The notes below the pieces were generated by a model, which saw only the letters and a list, made by a program, of their open reading frames with translations, did no database searches and was not told the DNA's origin. A stretch of DNA of 64,000 nt from Tetracentron sinense. Its lineage: Eukaryota > Streptophyta > Magnoliopsida > Trochodendrales > Trochodendraceae. This document shows, piece after piece, positions 1-9,868 of this stretch (position 1 is the first letter of the stretch; the number at the start of each line of letters is the position of its first letter). The stretch is from the NCBI GenBank assembly GCA_015143295.1, contig CM026552.1:61126944-61190943 (forward strand), given 5' to 3'. The translations under genes and the position numbers were made by a program.

Positions 1-2681
1 CAGAGGCACAATACTCCTCAATCATTCCAGTTATGAGGGAGTACTTGGATGTGTTTCCTGAGGATTTTCCTGGATTGCCTCCAAATCGGGAGATTGAGTT
101 CGCTATAGAGTTACTCCTGGCACTATTCTAATTTCTAGAACTCCATACGGGATGGCCCCAATAGAGCTTAAGGAGTTGAAGGAGCATATCGAAGAGTTGC
201 AACAACTTGGTTTCATCCGACCAAGTGTGTCACCATGGGGAGCTCCGGTACTCTTTGTGAAGAAGAAAGATGGGTCGATGAGGATATGCATTGACTATAG
301 GCAATTGAACAAAGTCACTATAAAAAATCGTTATCCTTTGCCTCGGATATACGACTTGTTTGACCAACTGAAAGGAGCGAGATTTTTCTCAAAGATTGTC
401 TTCGATCGGGTTATCATTAGTTAAAGATCAAGGTCGAAGATGTTCCTAAGACTGCCTTTAGGACTCGGTACAGGCACCACGAGTTCCTTGTCATGCCTTT
501 CGGGTTGACGAACGCACCAGTGGTGTTCATGGATTTGATGAACCAGTTGTTCAGACCTTATCTCAATCGATGTGTCATTGTGTTCGTCGATGACATCATG
601 GTGTATTCCCAGACACAAGAAGATCATGATTGAAACCTTCGCCTTACTCTTGAGACTCTTCAAGAACACAGACTGTACGCTAAGTTGAGTAAGTGCAAAT
701 TCTGGTTAGAAAATGTGTCGTTCCTTGGTCATGTAGTTGTTGTCGAGGGTATCTCAGTTGATCCGGCAAAGATAGAGGCAATGATGAGCTGGGAGAGACC
801 CAAGAGTATTACCGAGATACGTAGTTTCCTCGGTTTGGCAGGCTACTACCGGAGATTCGTAGAGGGGTTCTCCAGTTTAGCGGCACCGCTCACATACTTG
901 ATATGGAGAGATACCAAGTTTGCTTGGAGTGACAGGTGTGAAGCAAGCTTTATAGAGTTGAAGAAGTGGCTCACTACAGCTCCCATTCTTATAGTACCAT
1001 CTGGGAGTGGCAGCTTCGGTTTACACTGATGCCTCAAATATCGGGCTAGGATGTGTTCTTATGCAGCAAGGGAAATTCATCGCTTATGCTTCCCGGTAAT
1101 TGAAAGATCATGAAAAGAACTACCCTACGCATGACTTGGAGTTGGCCGCGGTGGTGTTTGCATTGAAGATTTGGTGGCACTATCTTTATGGAGAACAGTT
1201 TGATGTGTTCACAGACCACAAAAGTCTGGAATACCTATTTCTCAAAAGGAATTGAATATGAGACAGCGTCAATGGATGAAGTTCTTGAAGGACTATGAAT
1301 GCGGGTAAAGCAAACATGGTGGCATATGCTCTTAGCAGAAAGCCTCCTTGGCTCTTGGCTCACATGATGGTGCGAGAGTGGAAGTTGTTGGAGGATGTGT
1401 CTAACCTCGACATTAGCTTCAACCTTCCTACCTATGGGCCGATGATGGCTAATATCACCGTTAGGCCTTACATTTTGGTCTAGATCCGAGAGTTACAGGG
1501 GTTGGATGCTGAGTTGCTTGCTTACCGAGATAAGTCGGTTAGCAGTGGCTGTAATGAGTTCGCCTTGAATGGTGAAGGGACCATCACATTCAAGGGAAGG
1601 GTATGTGTTCCAGCCGATGAGGAGCTTAGACGAGAAATCTTGGACGAGGCTCATCGGTTTAAGTGTACAGTACACCCTGGGGGTAAAAAGATGTATCGAA
1701 ACCTCAAGGGGCATTTCTAGTAGCAGAAAATGAAGAAGGAAGTGGCAGAATATATGTCACTATGTTTAGTATGCCAGCAGGTCAAGGTTGAGCATATGAG
1801 GCCAACAGGTCTTTTGCAACCTCTTCCTATTCCCGAGTGGAAATGGGAGAATATCTCCATGGACATCATTGTTGGGTTACCACGGACAACTAGAAACTCT
1901 GATGCTATTTGGGTCGTGGTTGACATATTGACAAAGTTTACTCATTTCCTTCCCTATCGGAGTACGTTCAACTCGAGTCAGGTAGTTGCATTGTACATCA
2001 AAGAAGTGGTTCGGTTGTATGGAGTGCCAGTGAGTATTGTTTCAGATCGAGATCCTAGATTCACTTCCAAGTTCTGGAAGAGCTTCCAGAGCACCATGGG
2101 TTCCCGTCTGGACTTTAGCATGGCCTTTCATCCGCAGACTGATGGGTAGACCGAGAGGGTAAATCAGGTTATAGAGGGTATGCTCTGAGCTTGCATTCTA
2201 GACTTTAAAAGCAGTTGGGAGGATCACTTACCATTGGTTGATTTTGCCTACAACAACAGTTATCAAATGAGCATCCAGATGGCACCTTTTGAGGCCTTGT
2301 ATAGGAGAAGTTGCAAGTCTCCTCTATACTGGGACGAAGTTAGTGAGACGAAATTATTGGGGCCCGAGTTGATTAAACGGACTGTGGATAGAGTCAAGAT
2401 CATCAGGGAAAGGTTGAACTCTGCCCAAGACCAGCAGAAGAGTTATGCGAACACTCGCTGTGGAGATTTGGAATTCCAGGTTAGGGATCAAGTCTTTGTG
2501 AAGGTTTCTTCGAGCCGGGGAATCATGAGGTTCGGTAAGAGGGGCAAGCTCAGCCCTAGGTATGTGAGTCCATTTGAGACCATCACCAGAGTTGGTGAGG
2601 TTGCTTACCGGGTTGCTCTACCCCGCAGTCTACAATGTATTTTAAATTTCCATGCTCTGGAAATATATCACTGATCGATCC
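1..2681 (+). pseudogene. Ty3/gypsy pol fragment (Tekay-like), heavily decayed
   Basis: Remnant of a retrotransposon polyprotein running from the protease-RT linker through reverse transcriptase, RNase H and integrase. Visible landmarks in order: linker LPPNREIEF near 78-103; RT motif [17 protein letters not shown] near 220-270; the catalytic FVDDIMVYS near 583-609; RNase [10 protein letters not shown] near 1025 and FTDHKS near 1208; integrase zinc-finger residues HPGGKKMY and CLVCQQVK near 1675-1780; integrase catalytic Asp in SMDIIVGLP near 1857 and in SDRDPRF near 2045. At least six frameshifts or stops break it, for example at 424, 658, 1029, 1714 and 2149, so it cannot make a polyprotein. 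The reading stops abruptly at the YITD motif just before 2682, where a minus-strand LTR begins, so the chromodomain end and 3' LTR are lost. The 5' part lies outside the window. Its sequence is closest to element D at 35485-36997, which has the same VRPYILV motif. Confidence 0.93.
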
Positions 2682-2943
2682 TGTCACGGCCCAAAATACC
2701 CCCTAGGAGTTAGGGATACTTTAGCTCGTGACTGCCGTATCATACATCTCGTATAATACATAAGGCATACATATCAACCTGTCAGAGTACACAAGTTATA
2801 ACACATAGCGCAAACAAAGCGAAAACAGTTTATAATAAAATACTCCTATCATTCGGTTCAAGTCTGAACCAACAGAACATGCCAAAAAGGATGGAGTGGA
2901 CAAGTCCAACTCTCAACCTACAAAATCTCTCATCTTAGTTCAA

Positions 2944-3087
2944 TCAACAAAAGTCGAAGTCGGGTCGCCTATCTAATGCCCCCTCATCCTGGTAATGATC
3001 CATGGTAGGCTCCGGCTCGTAGTATTCTTCCTCTATCCAAGGTTCCGTGCCACAGACATCGAAAGGAACATGTGCACCTGCCGAAGT
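2944..3087 (-). pseudogene. LTR small ORF (PFDVC-PWIE family), start codon lost, in L1
   Basis: Translation on the minus strand gives TSAGAHVPFDVCGTEPWIEE followed by an acidic tail and a TGA at 2944. It is a diverged copy of the small ORF found at the same LTR position in the other gypsy elements here, with PFDVC and PWIEEEY kept. The codon aligned with the usual ATG reads ACT, so this copy has lost the start. Function unknown. Confidence 0.6.
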
Positions 3088-3204
3088 CAATAGTCTGCTG
3101 AGCATGGAATACTCAGTGATAAACAAACTACTAGCTAACAGTTAGATAATAATAACATGGAGAATGCAAGACATAGAGCCATGGAGCCCGTCAAAACCCG
3201 TACC

Positions 3205-3760
3205 AATTCCAAAACCATTTTCTTATGAGTTCTTATGAAGTCCAAAACCATGAGTCTTATGAGCGTGTGAGAATCACGTCTTATGAGTTCTTTGAATTCT
3301 TTAGAGTTCTTATGAGATCCTTAAAGTTCTTATGAGTTCTTGTGAACCGTGAAATCTTAGAGCACTTATGAGCTTGTGAGCGTTCACTTATGAGATCTTA
3401 TGAGCTTGTGAGGTTCTTATGAGTTCTTATGAGCCAGAGGTTAGTACCCGCACAACCCTGGGCTACCAACCTCCTTGATTCTTGTGAGATTTCTTATGAG
3501 CATTAACTTAGGTCAGACCTTAGCACCCGTGAAAAGACTTAGAGCCGGGTATGTAAATACCCTTCATCGAATACATAGAAGTGGGCTGCCAAGATCCTTG
3601 ATTTCTTATGAGATTTCTTAGAGCCAGGCATGATATATCCTTGGATATACCCTACCCTTGACCAACCCAATGTTTGGCTTTATCAATGCTTATGAGCTTG
3701 ATAGCTTATGAGTTCTTAGAGATTCTTATGAATGCTTCGATAAACCGCACTTAAGAGAAA
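3205..3760. repeat. TTCTTATGAG / TTCTTGTGAG short-period repeat field in L1
   Basis: Irregular tandem copies of a 10-12 bp unit (TTCTTATGAG, TTCTTGTGAG, GCTTATGAG), interspersed with hairpin units of the form GAGGTTAGTACCC...GGGCTACCAACCTC near 3438-3472. It lies in the segment between the donor-like and acceptor-like sites of the LTR. The same field occurs at 58340-58540 in L2. Confidence 0.7.
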
Positions 3761-4330
3761 TCATGGAGACATGCGAGACTTATGAGCCTTAGAGTACTTG
3801 GAAAACCATCGAGTGCATAGAGTGCATGTGAACATCATACTATACTTAAAAAGCTTAAAAACATGGATTCATAATCATAGAACTTCAATAATAGTGATAG
3901 CTTACGAACACTTAGAATTCATCATCCAATTCATCCAAGAACACACATTAAAACATGGTTTTATTTAAATAATAGTCAAGGGTAGATAGTAGAGTGTATC
4001 TACCTTAAAAGGAAGTTTTTACACTTCTGTGGAACAAAAATCAAGTTTGAGGAAGCTTGGTTGAAGCTTTGAGAAGCTTGAACCTTAATTGGAAAAACAA
4101 ACCAAAAACCCCTCTTTTGATTTTAGAATTTGAGAATCACCTTAGGTAGAAAACCCAAGCTCTAAAACACCAAAATAGTAAAATACCAACTTTAGAAGTA
4201 AGGATTTAGCTTCACTTTGGTCTGAGATGAACGGTTTGAGAAATCAAAGTGTTCTTCTTCTTCTTCTCTTCTTAAATCTCTTAAAACTCTAAGCCTAGGG
4301 TTTGAGTGGATCAATCCCATGAATTCAGAT

Positions 4331-4341
4331 CTTATTTATAG
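4331..4341 (-). promoter_or_regulatory. TATA box of LTR L1
   Basis: Minus strand reads CTATAAATAAG, followed downstream on that strand by a CT/GA-rich leader and the donor-like site at 4003. Just upstream on the minus strand lies an 18-bp direct duplication, TGTCATTATTTTGAAAAG twice at 4369-4404. Confidence 0.5.
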
Positions 4342-4689
4342 TTCTAGGGTTGCCAAAACCCCTAAAAGTGTCATTATTTTGAAAAGTGTCATTATTTTGA
4401 AAAGTAATGGTAGCTAATGTATTTTCTAACAACTGAGGGGATCTATGTGTATTTTTGTCAAACCTTAGGGGGTGTAAATGTAGTTTCTTCAAGACTAAAT
4501 TTGTATTTAATACAAGTATATGTTTTGATGTGATGATTATTGTGATGAGCAGTTATGATTGCTTTGCTCTAAATTAAAATTCAAAATTTCTTGCATTTTT
4601 TGCGAGTAAAGTCTTCCATAGTGTGTTAATGACAAACGGGCATGCATCTCAGATTATACTTCCCCAAGCCGTAGGTTCGGGGCATCACA

Positions 4690-5053
4690 AGTTTGATTCA
4701 GTCATCCTATGTTTCAACAAAACTTTGACTTATGGATTTATCTACCAAGGGAATGATTTATTCCAAAAACTGAGCTCTAAGTTGGGTGTTCTAAATTCTT
4801 ACTCTCCAACTTGAGGGAGAGTATTAGAATGTACAGTTGTTTTAGATTAGACAATCCTCTATATTTTGAATGTACAATTTTAATAACTAGACAATCTCTT
4901 ATTTGTAGAATGTACAAAGTATATATATACTTGCCTCATCATGAGAAGAATACACGAAAAAATCCCATATCTAATAGCAACCACCTCCTTCTAGCCTCAT
5001 CAAGATCATTTGTGATGCAACCTTTCACTCAAGTTTTCATCATGCCTTTATAG
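4690..5053 (+). mobile_element. Ty1/copia remnant: RNase H tail, PPT and start of LTR
   Basis: Around 4755-4814 the plus strand encodes DLFQKLSSKLGVLNSYSPT then a stop. This resembles the copia pol terminus, where a D-[IL]-F-T-K-A motif is followed by SKLG and a short tail. A purine tract TTGAGGGAGAGT (4811-4822) follows, then TATTAGAATG, which looks like a copia LTR start TGTTAGAAT with a mutated TG. AT-rich LTR-like sequence continues to about 5053. Only this junction piece is recognisable; the body of the element and the second LTR are absent. Confidence 0.6.
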
Positions 5054-5733
5054 CTACAATAACTCGAGATTCATCACACTCATATCTTTTTTAACCAGAT
5101 GTTTTTCAGTTGGCAATTCCTTAAAGGTGGAAGTTAATGTGATCCCCTTCACATTCATGCTCGCAATTTGCTCAAGTGGAGAAATTTTTCAATAGGATCG
5201 AACTCCAAGATCCTGGTTTTCCACCTTGGTGAATTCAAATTCTTCGTGACCATTAGAGAATATACGTCCATGAAATGTGATCAGTGATGGCCTCTTCTCC
5301 CGAAGTACAGGCCATCATGGCTCAACATCATGTAAATGACGTAACTCATCACCTTGCACATGAAGTTTTGACTTGGGAGTTTGCTTATCGAGTTAATACG
5401 GTTGATCTTTCGGTCTTAATCAAATGGAGTTATCGTCCTTGTTCTTGATGGTCTTTTCATCAATGAAGTTTTAGATTACCAAAAAAAAGATGCCCTACAC
5501 CAGTCGCTAATGAGGGTGGGTTGGGATTGAGTCCAGAGGTAAAAATATACCCCTTAGTAATGTAGCAAGTAGGAAACCACTCATCACTACTAATCTAAAC
5601 AATAACCGACGAGTCTAGGAGAGTTCAATTGCACTCACAAAGCCTCTTTAACCACCATTTTAACTTTGATAAAGAAATTTTTAGCGTTAATATTTTTTAA
5701 TAATATTTTCTAAAAGTGAGGTTAGATTATTTA
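5054..5733. other. unassigned AT-rich sequence
   Basis: No convincing coding sequence, terminal repeat or RNA gene was seen. It may be the decayed remainder of the copia LTR or old intergenic DNA before the minus-strand LTR of element D. Confidence 0.5.
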
Positions 5734-5982
5734 TCTAATGCCCCAAAATCCTCCCTGCGAGTTAGATGAGACTTTAGACGTTACTGTCATAACCTGGCAA
5801 ACCATCCTGCAAAAACACAAGACATACTATAGCTAAAGTGCATACATCAGAGTGCGGAAGCTTAACCAAAATTTTTCTTTTTCTATGCATAACTAGTATT
5901 CCAACTTCATATACAAACATAACAAGTAGAGGTGGACATGCCCACCCATCAAAATACAAAATAAGGAAACCTCACTAACTCT

Positions 5983-6122
5983 CTACTCACAATAGTCCAA
6001 ATAGGGCCACCTATCTAGATCCATGTCCTCCTGAGGCTGCAATGGAATAGGCACCTCTTCTTCAACATAATCTTCCTCAACCATGGCTCAGGGTTGAAGG
6101 TATCCACCAGACTTGCCAACAT
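5983..6122 (-). pseudogene. LTR small ORF remnant in element D (frameshifted)
   Basis: An ATG at 6122-6120 sits at the conserved position (ATGTTGGCAAG instead of ATGTCGGCAGG). After a frameshift near 6085 the minus strand reads VEEDYVEEEVPIPLQPQ and then a DLDRWPYLDY tail to a TAG at 5983. The tail matches that of the copy in L2 (DLDYWPYQGDY). The central PFD[VI]C part is degraded. Confidence 0.55.
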
Positions 6123-6813
6123 GAAATGTACGGCTGAGCATGGAATACTCAGCAAGTACAAGCTACTAGCTAACAATAGTAATAACATAATTCAATTCAT
6201 ATTATCAAATTTAAGCAATATAATGATCATGACATGTATGGAACTAAATGTGAAAACTCCTTATAAAACCCGTGCTCATGATTCATAACTTATTATTGAA
6301 AATATTTTTTCGTGTTTTCAAACTTGCTTGTCATGTTTAAAATCTCATTCTTGTCTTGTTTTTGTCTCGTGAGAATCATGCGTGTCTTGTCTTCTTCTTG
6401 TTTAAAATCACACTTGTCTTGTCTTGCTTGTCTTGTCATGCTTGTCTTGCTTATCTTGTGAGCCAGATGTTAGTGCCATTGTAACGACTTGTGAGCCAGG
6501 TATGTAAATACACTTCAGCAAAAATAGAAAAGGTGCATCAACATCCTTGACCAGCCAAATGTTAGGCAATATCATGCTTGTCTTGTTCGGCCTTATCATT
6601 TGTATTGTAAATCACATGTCTTGTTTTATAGTTGTTTTTCATATACTTATACTTAATTAGAAAACTCGGTTATGCATGCATGCTTGTGCATAATGCTTAA
6701 TGAGCATCATAGTAGCATGTGAATACTTAAAGGAGATCACATATGACATTTTAAACATTTTTGTAGACGTGGGAGATCTTAAAGGAAACATATATAGGCA
6801 TTATAGCAATGTG

Positions 6814-6818
6814 ACGTT
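6814..6818. repeat. target-site duplication, left copy (ACGTT) of element B
   Basis: ACGTT lies directly before the TGTAAGCACCC start of the 5' LTR. The right copy at 34155-34159 is ATGTT, which differs by one C-to-T change. Confidence 0.85.
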
Positions 6819-7081
6819 TGTAAGCACCCGATTTTTACACCCCCACCTAACTGTAGTTAAAGCCCATTTTAACTATGGTTACCTCCCCTACCAAGTCCCT
6901 CACAACCTAGGTAAGCCTCTCCAGTCAAACCCTAGAAAAACCCATGTCAAAACCCTTAGCATTTAGGTAACCCTAGCAAAACCCATGGCCTAACCCCTTT
7001 ATCCAGGCCCATAAAACGCAGAAACCCTTTGGACAAACCCCCACGCCCGTAGGTGCAGGGCCCAGGCCCAATTCAAATCCA

Positions 7082-7206
7082 GAATGTCGGTAGCCCTTAT
7101 ACCGACATTACAAAATTACCCTGTTTTCCTGTTGTCGGTAGAAGATCTCCCGACATATTAGTTTTGGCATGTTTACAGAATGTCGGTAGACTGTCTACCG
7201 ACATCT
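7082..7206. repeat. three TGTCGGTA / TACCGACA stem-loops in the U3 of element B
   Basis: Three inverted repeats in 125 bp: AATGTCGGTA...TACCGACATT with 10-bp perfect arms; a weaker TGTCGGTAGAAGATCTCCCGACA; and ATGTCGGTAGA-CTG-TCTACCGACAT with 11-bp perfect arms. A related hairpin AATGTAGGTAATTACATTACCGACATT occurs further on, near 8137. Confidence 0.8.
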
Positions 7207-7353
7207 TCAAGTTACGAGTTGCAGGCCTGCAACACCCCTGCACACTCTACCTCCACCTCGGTCTCTCCCTCCTCAGCCCTTAGTCGACCTTACCGGGGTC
7301 CAATACCCTTCTTCCCCTTCTTCCTAATCCCTCTTAGGTCCTTAGATCCTTCC

Positions 7354-7361
7354 CTATAAAT
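7354..7361 (+). promoter_or_regulatory. TATA box of element B 5' LTR
   Basis: CTATAAAT about 535 bp into the LTR, preceded by a pyrimidine-rich stretch. The 3' LTR copy (32314-32321) reads TTATAAAT. Transcription would begin roughly 30 bp downstream, so R plus U5 would be about 1.77 kb. Confidence 0.55.
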
Positions 7362-8264
7362 TCATACCCACCTCCCATTCAAAACGGTCTGCAAATTTCC
7401 AAGGCAAAGCCTCGTTCCGAAATCCTCCATCTCAGCCCTCCAAACCCCTGGTTCGGATCTAAGGACCACCTTGGACAAACCTCAAGTCCTCCCAGCTGCT
7501 GTAGTCCATCACCGGAGCACCACCCCCACGATTGCAGACCTCCACCATTCCGAGCAAAATAGAGCATAGGGTAGGGATTTGCCCTACCCATTTTTCTTTT
7601 GTCCCAATGATCATGTGAGCTCCTAGTCATCTCCAGGGGACCCTTTTCTTACTGGGTTGATTTGTTTTCAATTCCAAACCCAATACAGAAGTGTTCATTC
7701 ACCTTATCCATAGGTGTAATGAAACCCCTATGGGTATAGCAATGCGTCGAGGTTGGCAGACCTCCACAGACCCTCTGGGGGTCCCTCACATCATGAGGGA
7801 ACCCTTGGACCTCCCTGTGCACAGCCCCAAGAGCTACAGATCCAATTTTCAGAAATACACAGAGTGGCGATACTCTCAATACCGTCATTCCCAAACAAAC
7901 TTGTTTCCGAAATGTCAGTGAATCCTTTCCTGACGTTCTGTGTTTTGCCTGGTTTTAGCCTGTCGGTAATACTTCCACTGCCAGTTTGCTGTTTCAGGCA
8001 CAGCACCTTTGTAGCTCTGTGGGGCCCACTCCAGGCTCATAACATCCCCAGGAGTCCCCTCTACATTCCCCCACCTTTGGTTCACCTCGGGTTACAACTT
8101 AACCCTAGTTAACTGTGATAAAACACTGTCCATAATGTAGGTAATTACATTACCGACATTAAACTTTGTTTTATTTCTGGGCTTTTGCAGGGGCCCAGGC
8201 CTGGTAGGAGGCCACTTTAGGCCCTGCCTAGCTCCCTGGGCCCACCTTAGACTATACCAGACCC

Positions 8265-8600
8265 TTAACCACGGTTAAATCCACCTCCGGTTAACATTTA
8301 ACTGCGGTTTAGCACCCCTTAACCCCACAAACTTTGGGAAATTAAACGGACATTCCTGAAACTGAGATTGGTCCTTAATCATGACTTTGGCCCTCTCCCT
8401 AACGCTGGTTAGCAACCCTAACCACAGTTAGAACTCCTTAACTACAGTTAGTAACCCTAATTGTAGTTAACTTCGGTTTACGGCCTACCGGGCCTAAAAA
8501 CCAAGTCTATCGGACTTATCTCGGCCTACCAGGCCCCACTTTAGCCTACCGGGCTACAACTCACTTACCCTTTACTGTGGTTAGCAACCTTAACTATAGT
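8265..8600. repeat. field of TAAC-N-GTTA short palindromes in element B LTR
   Basis: Repeated near-palindromes such as TTAACCACGGTTAA, CTAACCACAGTTAG, TTAACTACAGTTAG and TAACTATAGTTAG. They are followed by a run of CCTACCGGGC motifs (8485-8690). The field is conserved in the 3' LTR at 33265-33610. Confidence 0.7.
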
Positions 8601-9163
8601 TAGTTTGGCCTAATCCCGGGTAACAATCCTAACCCGGGCCGGACTCCTCCTTAGTCTACCAGACTACTCCCTAAGCCTACCGGGCTCACATACCTTGCAC
8701 TTGACCTCCTCGGTCAATCAACCCTAGTCTAGCGTAATAGTCCATGTTAGCCACCCTTGGTGCACACACACACGCCCCTAGCCTTGGCACTGGCTCACGT
8801 GCCAGAACTACGCTCGGTCTGATCTCACCTTATGAGTACGTAGGCAGCCTAACACGGGCCAAACCTCAGTTAGCTTTTCCCTTCTTAGATTAGTGTTCAT
8901 TTAAACATTTCGGCATTTTAAACAAGATTAACTTTATTTGGCTTAAACTCGGGGAGTACGGAACCGTTGTAAAACGAAAGCCTCGGGGTGCCTAACACCT
9001 TCCCCGGACTTAACCGAACCCCTTACCCCGATCTCTCTTGTGGACCAAGACCTTATCCAAAACTTCGGGGGACTTATCCCTTCTGAATTAATAGGTGGCG
9101 ACTCTCAAAAAACCCGTGACCCACAAACAGATCGAGGGAGTGAATTTCCCGCGCCCACAGCTC

Positions 9164-9181
9164 TGGTGACTCTGCTGGGGA
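9164..9181 (+). other. primer binding site of element B
   Basis: TGGTGACTCTGCTGGGGA begins 4 bp after the LTR end. This is the usual form of PBS in Ogre/Tat elements. The exact primer tRNA was not assigned here. Confidence 0.7.
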
Positions 9182-9868
9182 GTTTCAGTAGACAGGCTTA
9201 TTACGTTAACGGCTGCTGGATGATCATCCTCAGTGTCAGTGACTTAAACGTCTTGGAGGTCCGCGGAGTTACTCTTGTTGGGTGATATCCCTCAAGGAAG
9301 GATTCTGAACGCTCCCGCTTACACCAATCGTCCATTTTCAGGTATGTTCTATACCGGGAAGTCGCATATACGGTGTTAAGTGATCCTCCCATCCTACTAG
9401 GAACACCCTTGCATCAAACCAGTATTCATACATGTAGTCTAGACTTTGGTATAGTCTACAAGCAGTCCATTCTAGAAGGGTTACTATAAACCCTAACCTG
9501 CTTGCACCCTATGTCTGTCCCCAATCATGGTTAACTACCCGGGCACATTCTACCCGGATAACCACCCACTCAGGGGCATGTAATGTGTCAAACCCGTGCT
9601 TGTAATAAACTACATCCAACCCTGCTTCCTGACATAGCATGTGGGGTCCAAATCCCAGGCAGACAGGCCTTCACTGGGCCTGTCCCAACCTTGATCTGAT
9701 AGGTCCCTCGGTTTCCAAACAACCAGGGCTAAAGCACGTCGGATCCCCATCTGTCTACCCTATCGGATCACGTGTGCCGTGTCACACCCAAACAAAATCT
9801 GCATCATTATTTTATATCCCATCTGCATATACAGTGTACTCATAGAGTTTGTATCATTGTCCAGGTAG
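9182..9868 (+). other. untranslated leader of element B
   Basis: About 690 bp between PBS and ORF1. No long reading frame and no repeat structure were seen. Confidence 0.6.

Larger units (their letters stand above)
2682..4689 (-). mobile_element. Ty3/gypsy LTR L1, minus orientation, cutting the upstream pol fragment
   Basis: On the minus strand the LTR would end in ...GTGACA at 2682 and begin TGTGATGCCCC at 4689. Family features seen: terminal block CCCCCTAGGAGTTAG shared with the other LTR ends at 5741, 37941, 45188, 47673, 54381, 57756 and 58880; the GAGCATGGAATACTC motif near 3104; a small conserved ORF (2944-3087); a field of TTATGAG repeats; a donor-like site at 4003; and a TATA box CTATAAATAAG at 4331-4341. 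It interrupts the 1-2681 pol fragment, with GATCC just before it. No matching duplication follows 4689, so the right end is provisional and this may be a partial LTR rather than a clean solo LTR. Confidence 0.75.
5734..6818 (-). repeat. 3' LTR of element D, distal part
   Basis: Begins (plus strand) with a decayed end aligned to TGTAACACCCC of S2. It carries the remnant small ORF (5983-6122), the conserved GCTGAGCATGGAATACTC at 6130, and TTGTCTTG-rich repeats near 6340-6460. It stops at the ACGTT target duplication of element B at 6814-6818. Confidence 0.8.
6819..9159 (+). repeat. 5' LTR of element B
   Basis: Starts TGTAAGCACCCG and ends GCGCCCACA; 2341 bp. It matches the 3' LTR 31770-34154 over its length with scattered substitutions, a 9-bp indel near 6990 and larger indels near 8030 and 8115. 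It holds a TATA box at 7354, stem-loops built on TGTCGGTAG/CTACCGACA at 7082-7206, and a field of TAAC...GTTA palindromes at 8265-8600. Confidence 0.93.

Noticed and set aside
4369..4404. 18-bp direct repeat as a target duplication
   Set aside because: The copies are adjacent (TGTCATTATTTTGAAAAG twice) with nothing between; a simple tandem duplication upstream of the TATA box.
2677..4694. L1 as a clean solo LTR with GATCC target duplication
   Set aside because: GATCC precedes 2682 but AGTTT follows 4689; the right boundary is uncertain and no matching duplication was found nearby.
8425..8465. Telomere-like AACCCTAA motifs
   Set aside because: Single motifs that arise from the TAAC...GTTA palindrome field; no run of CCCTAAA repeats.
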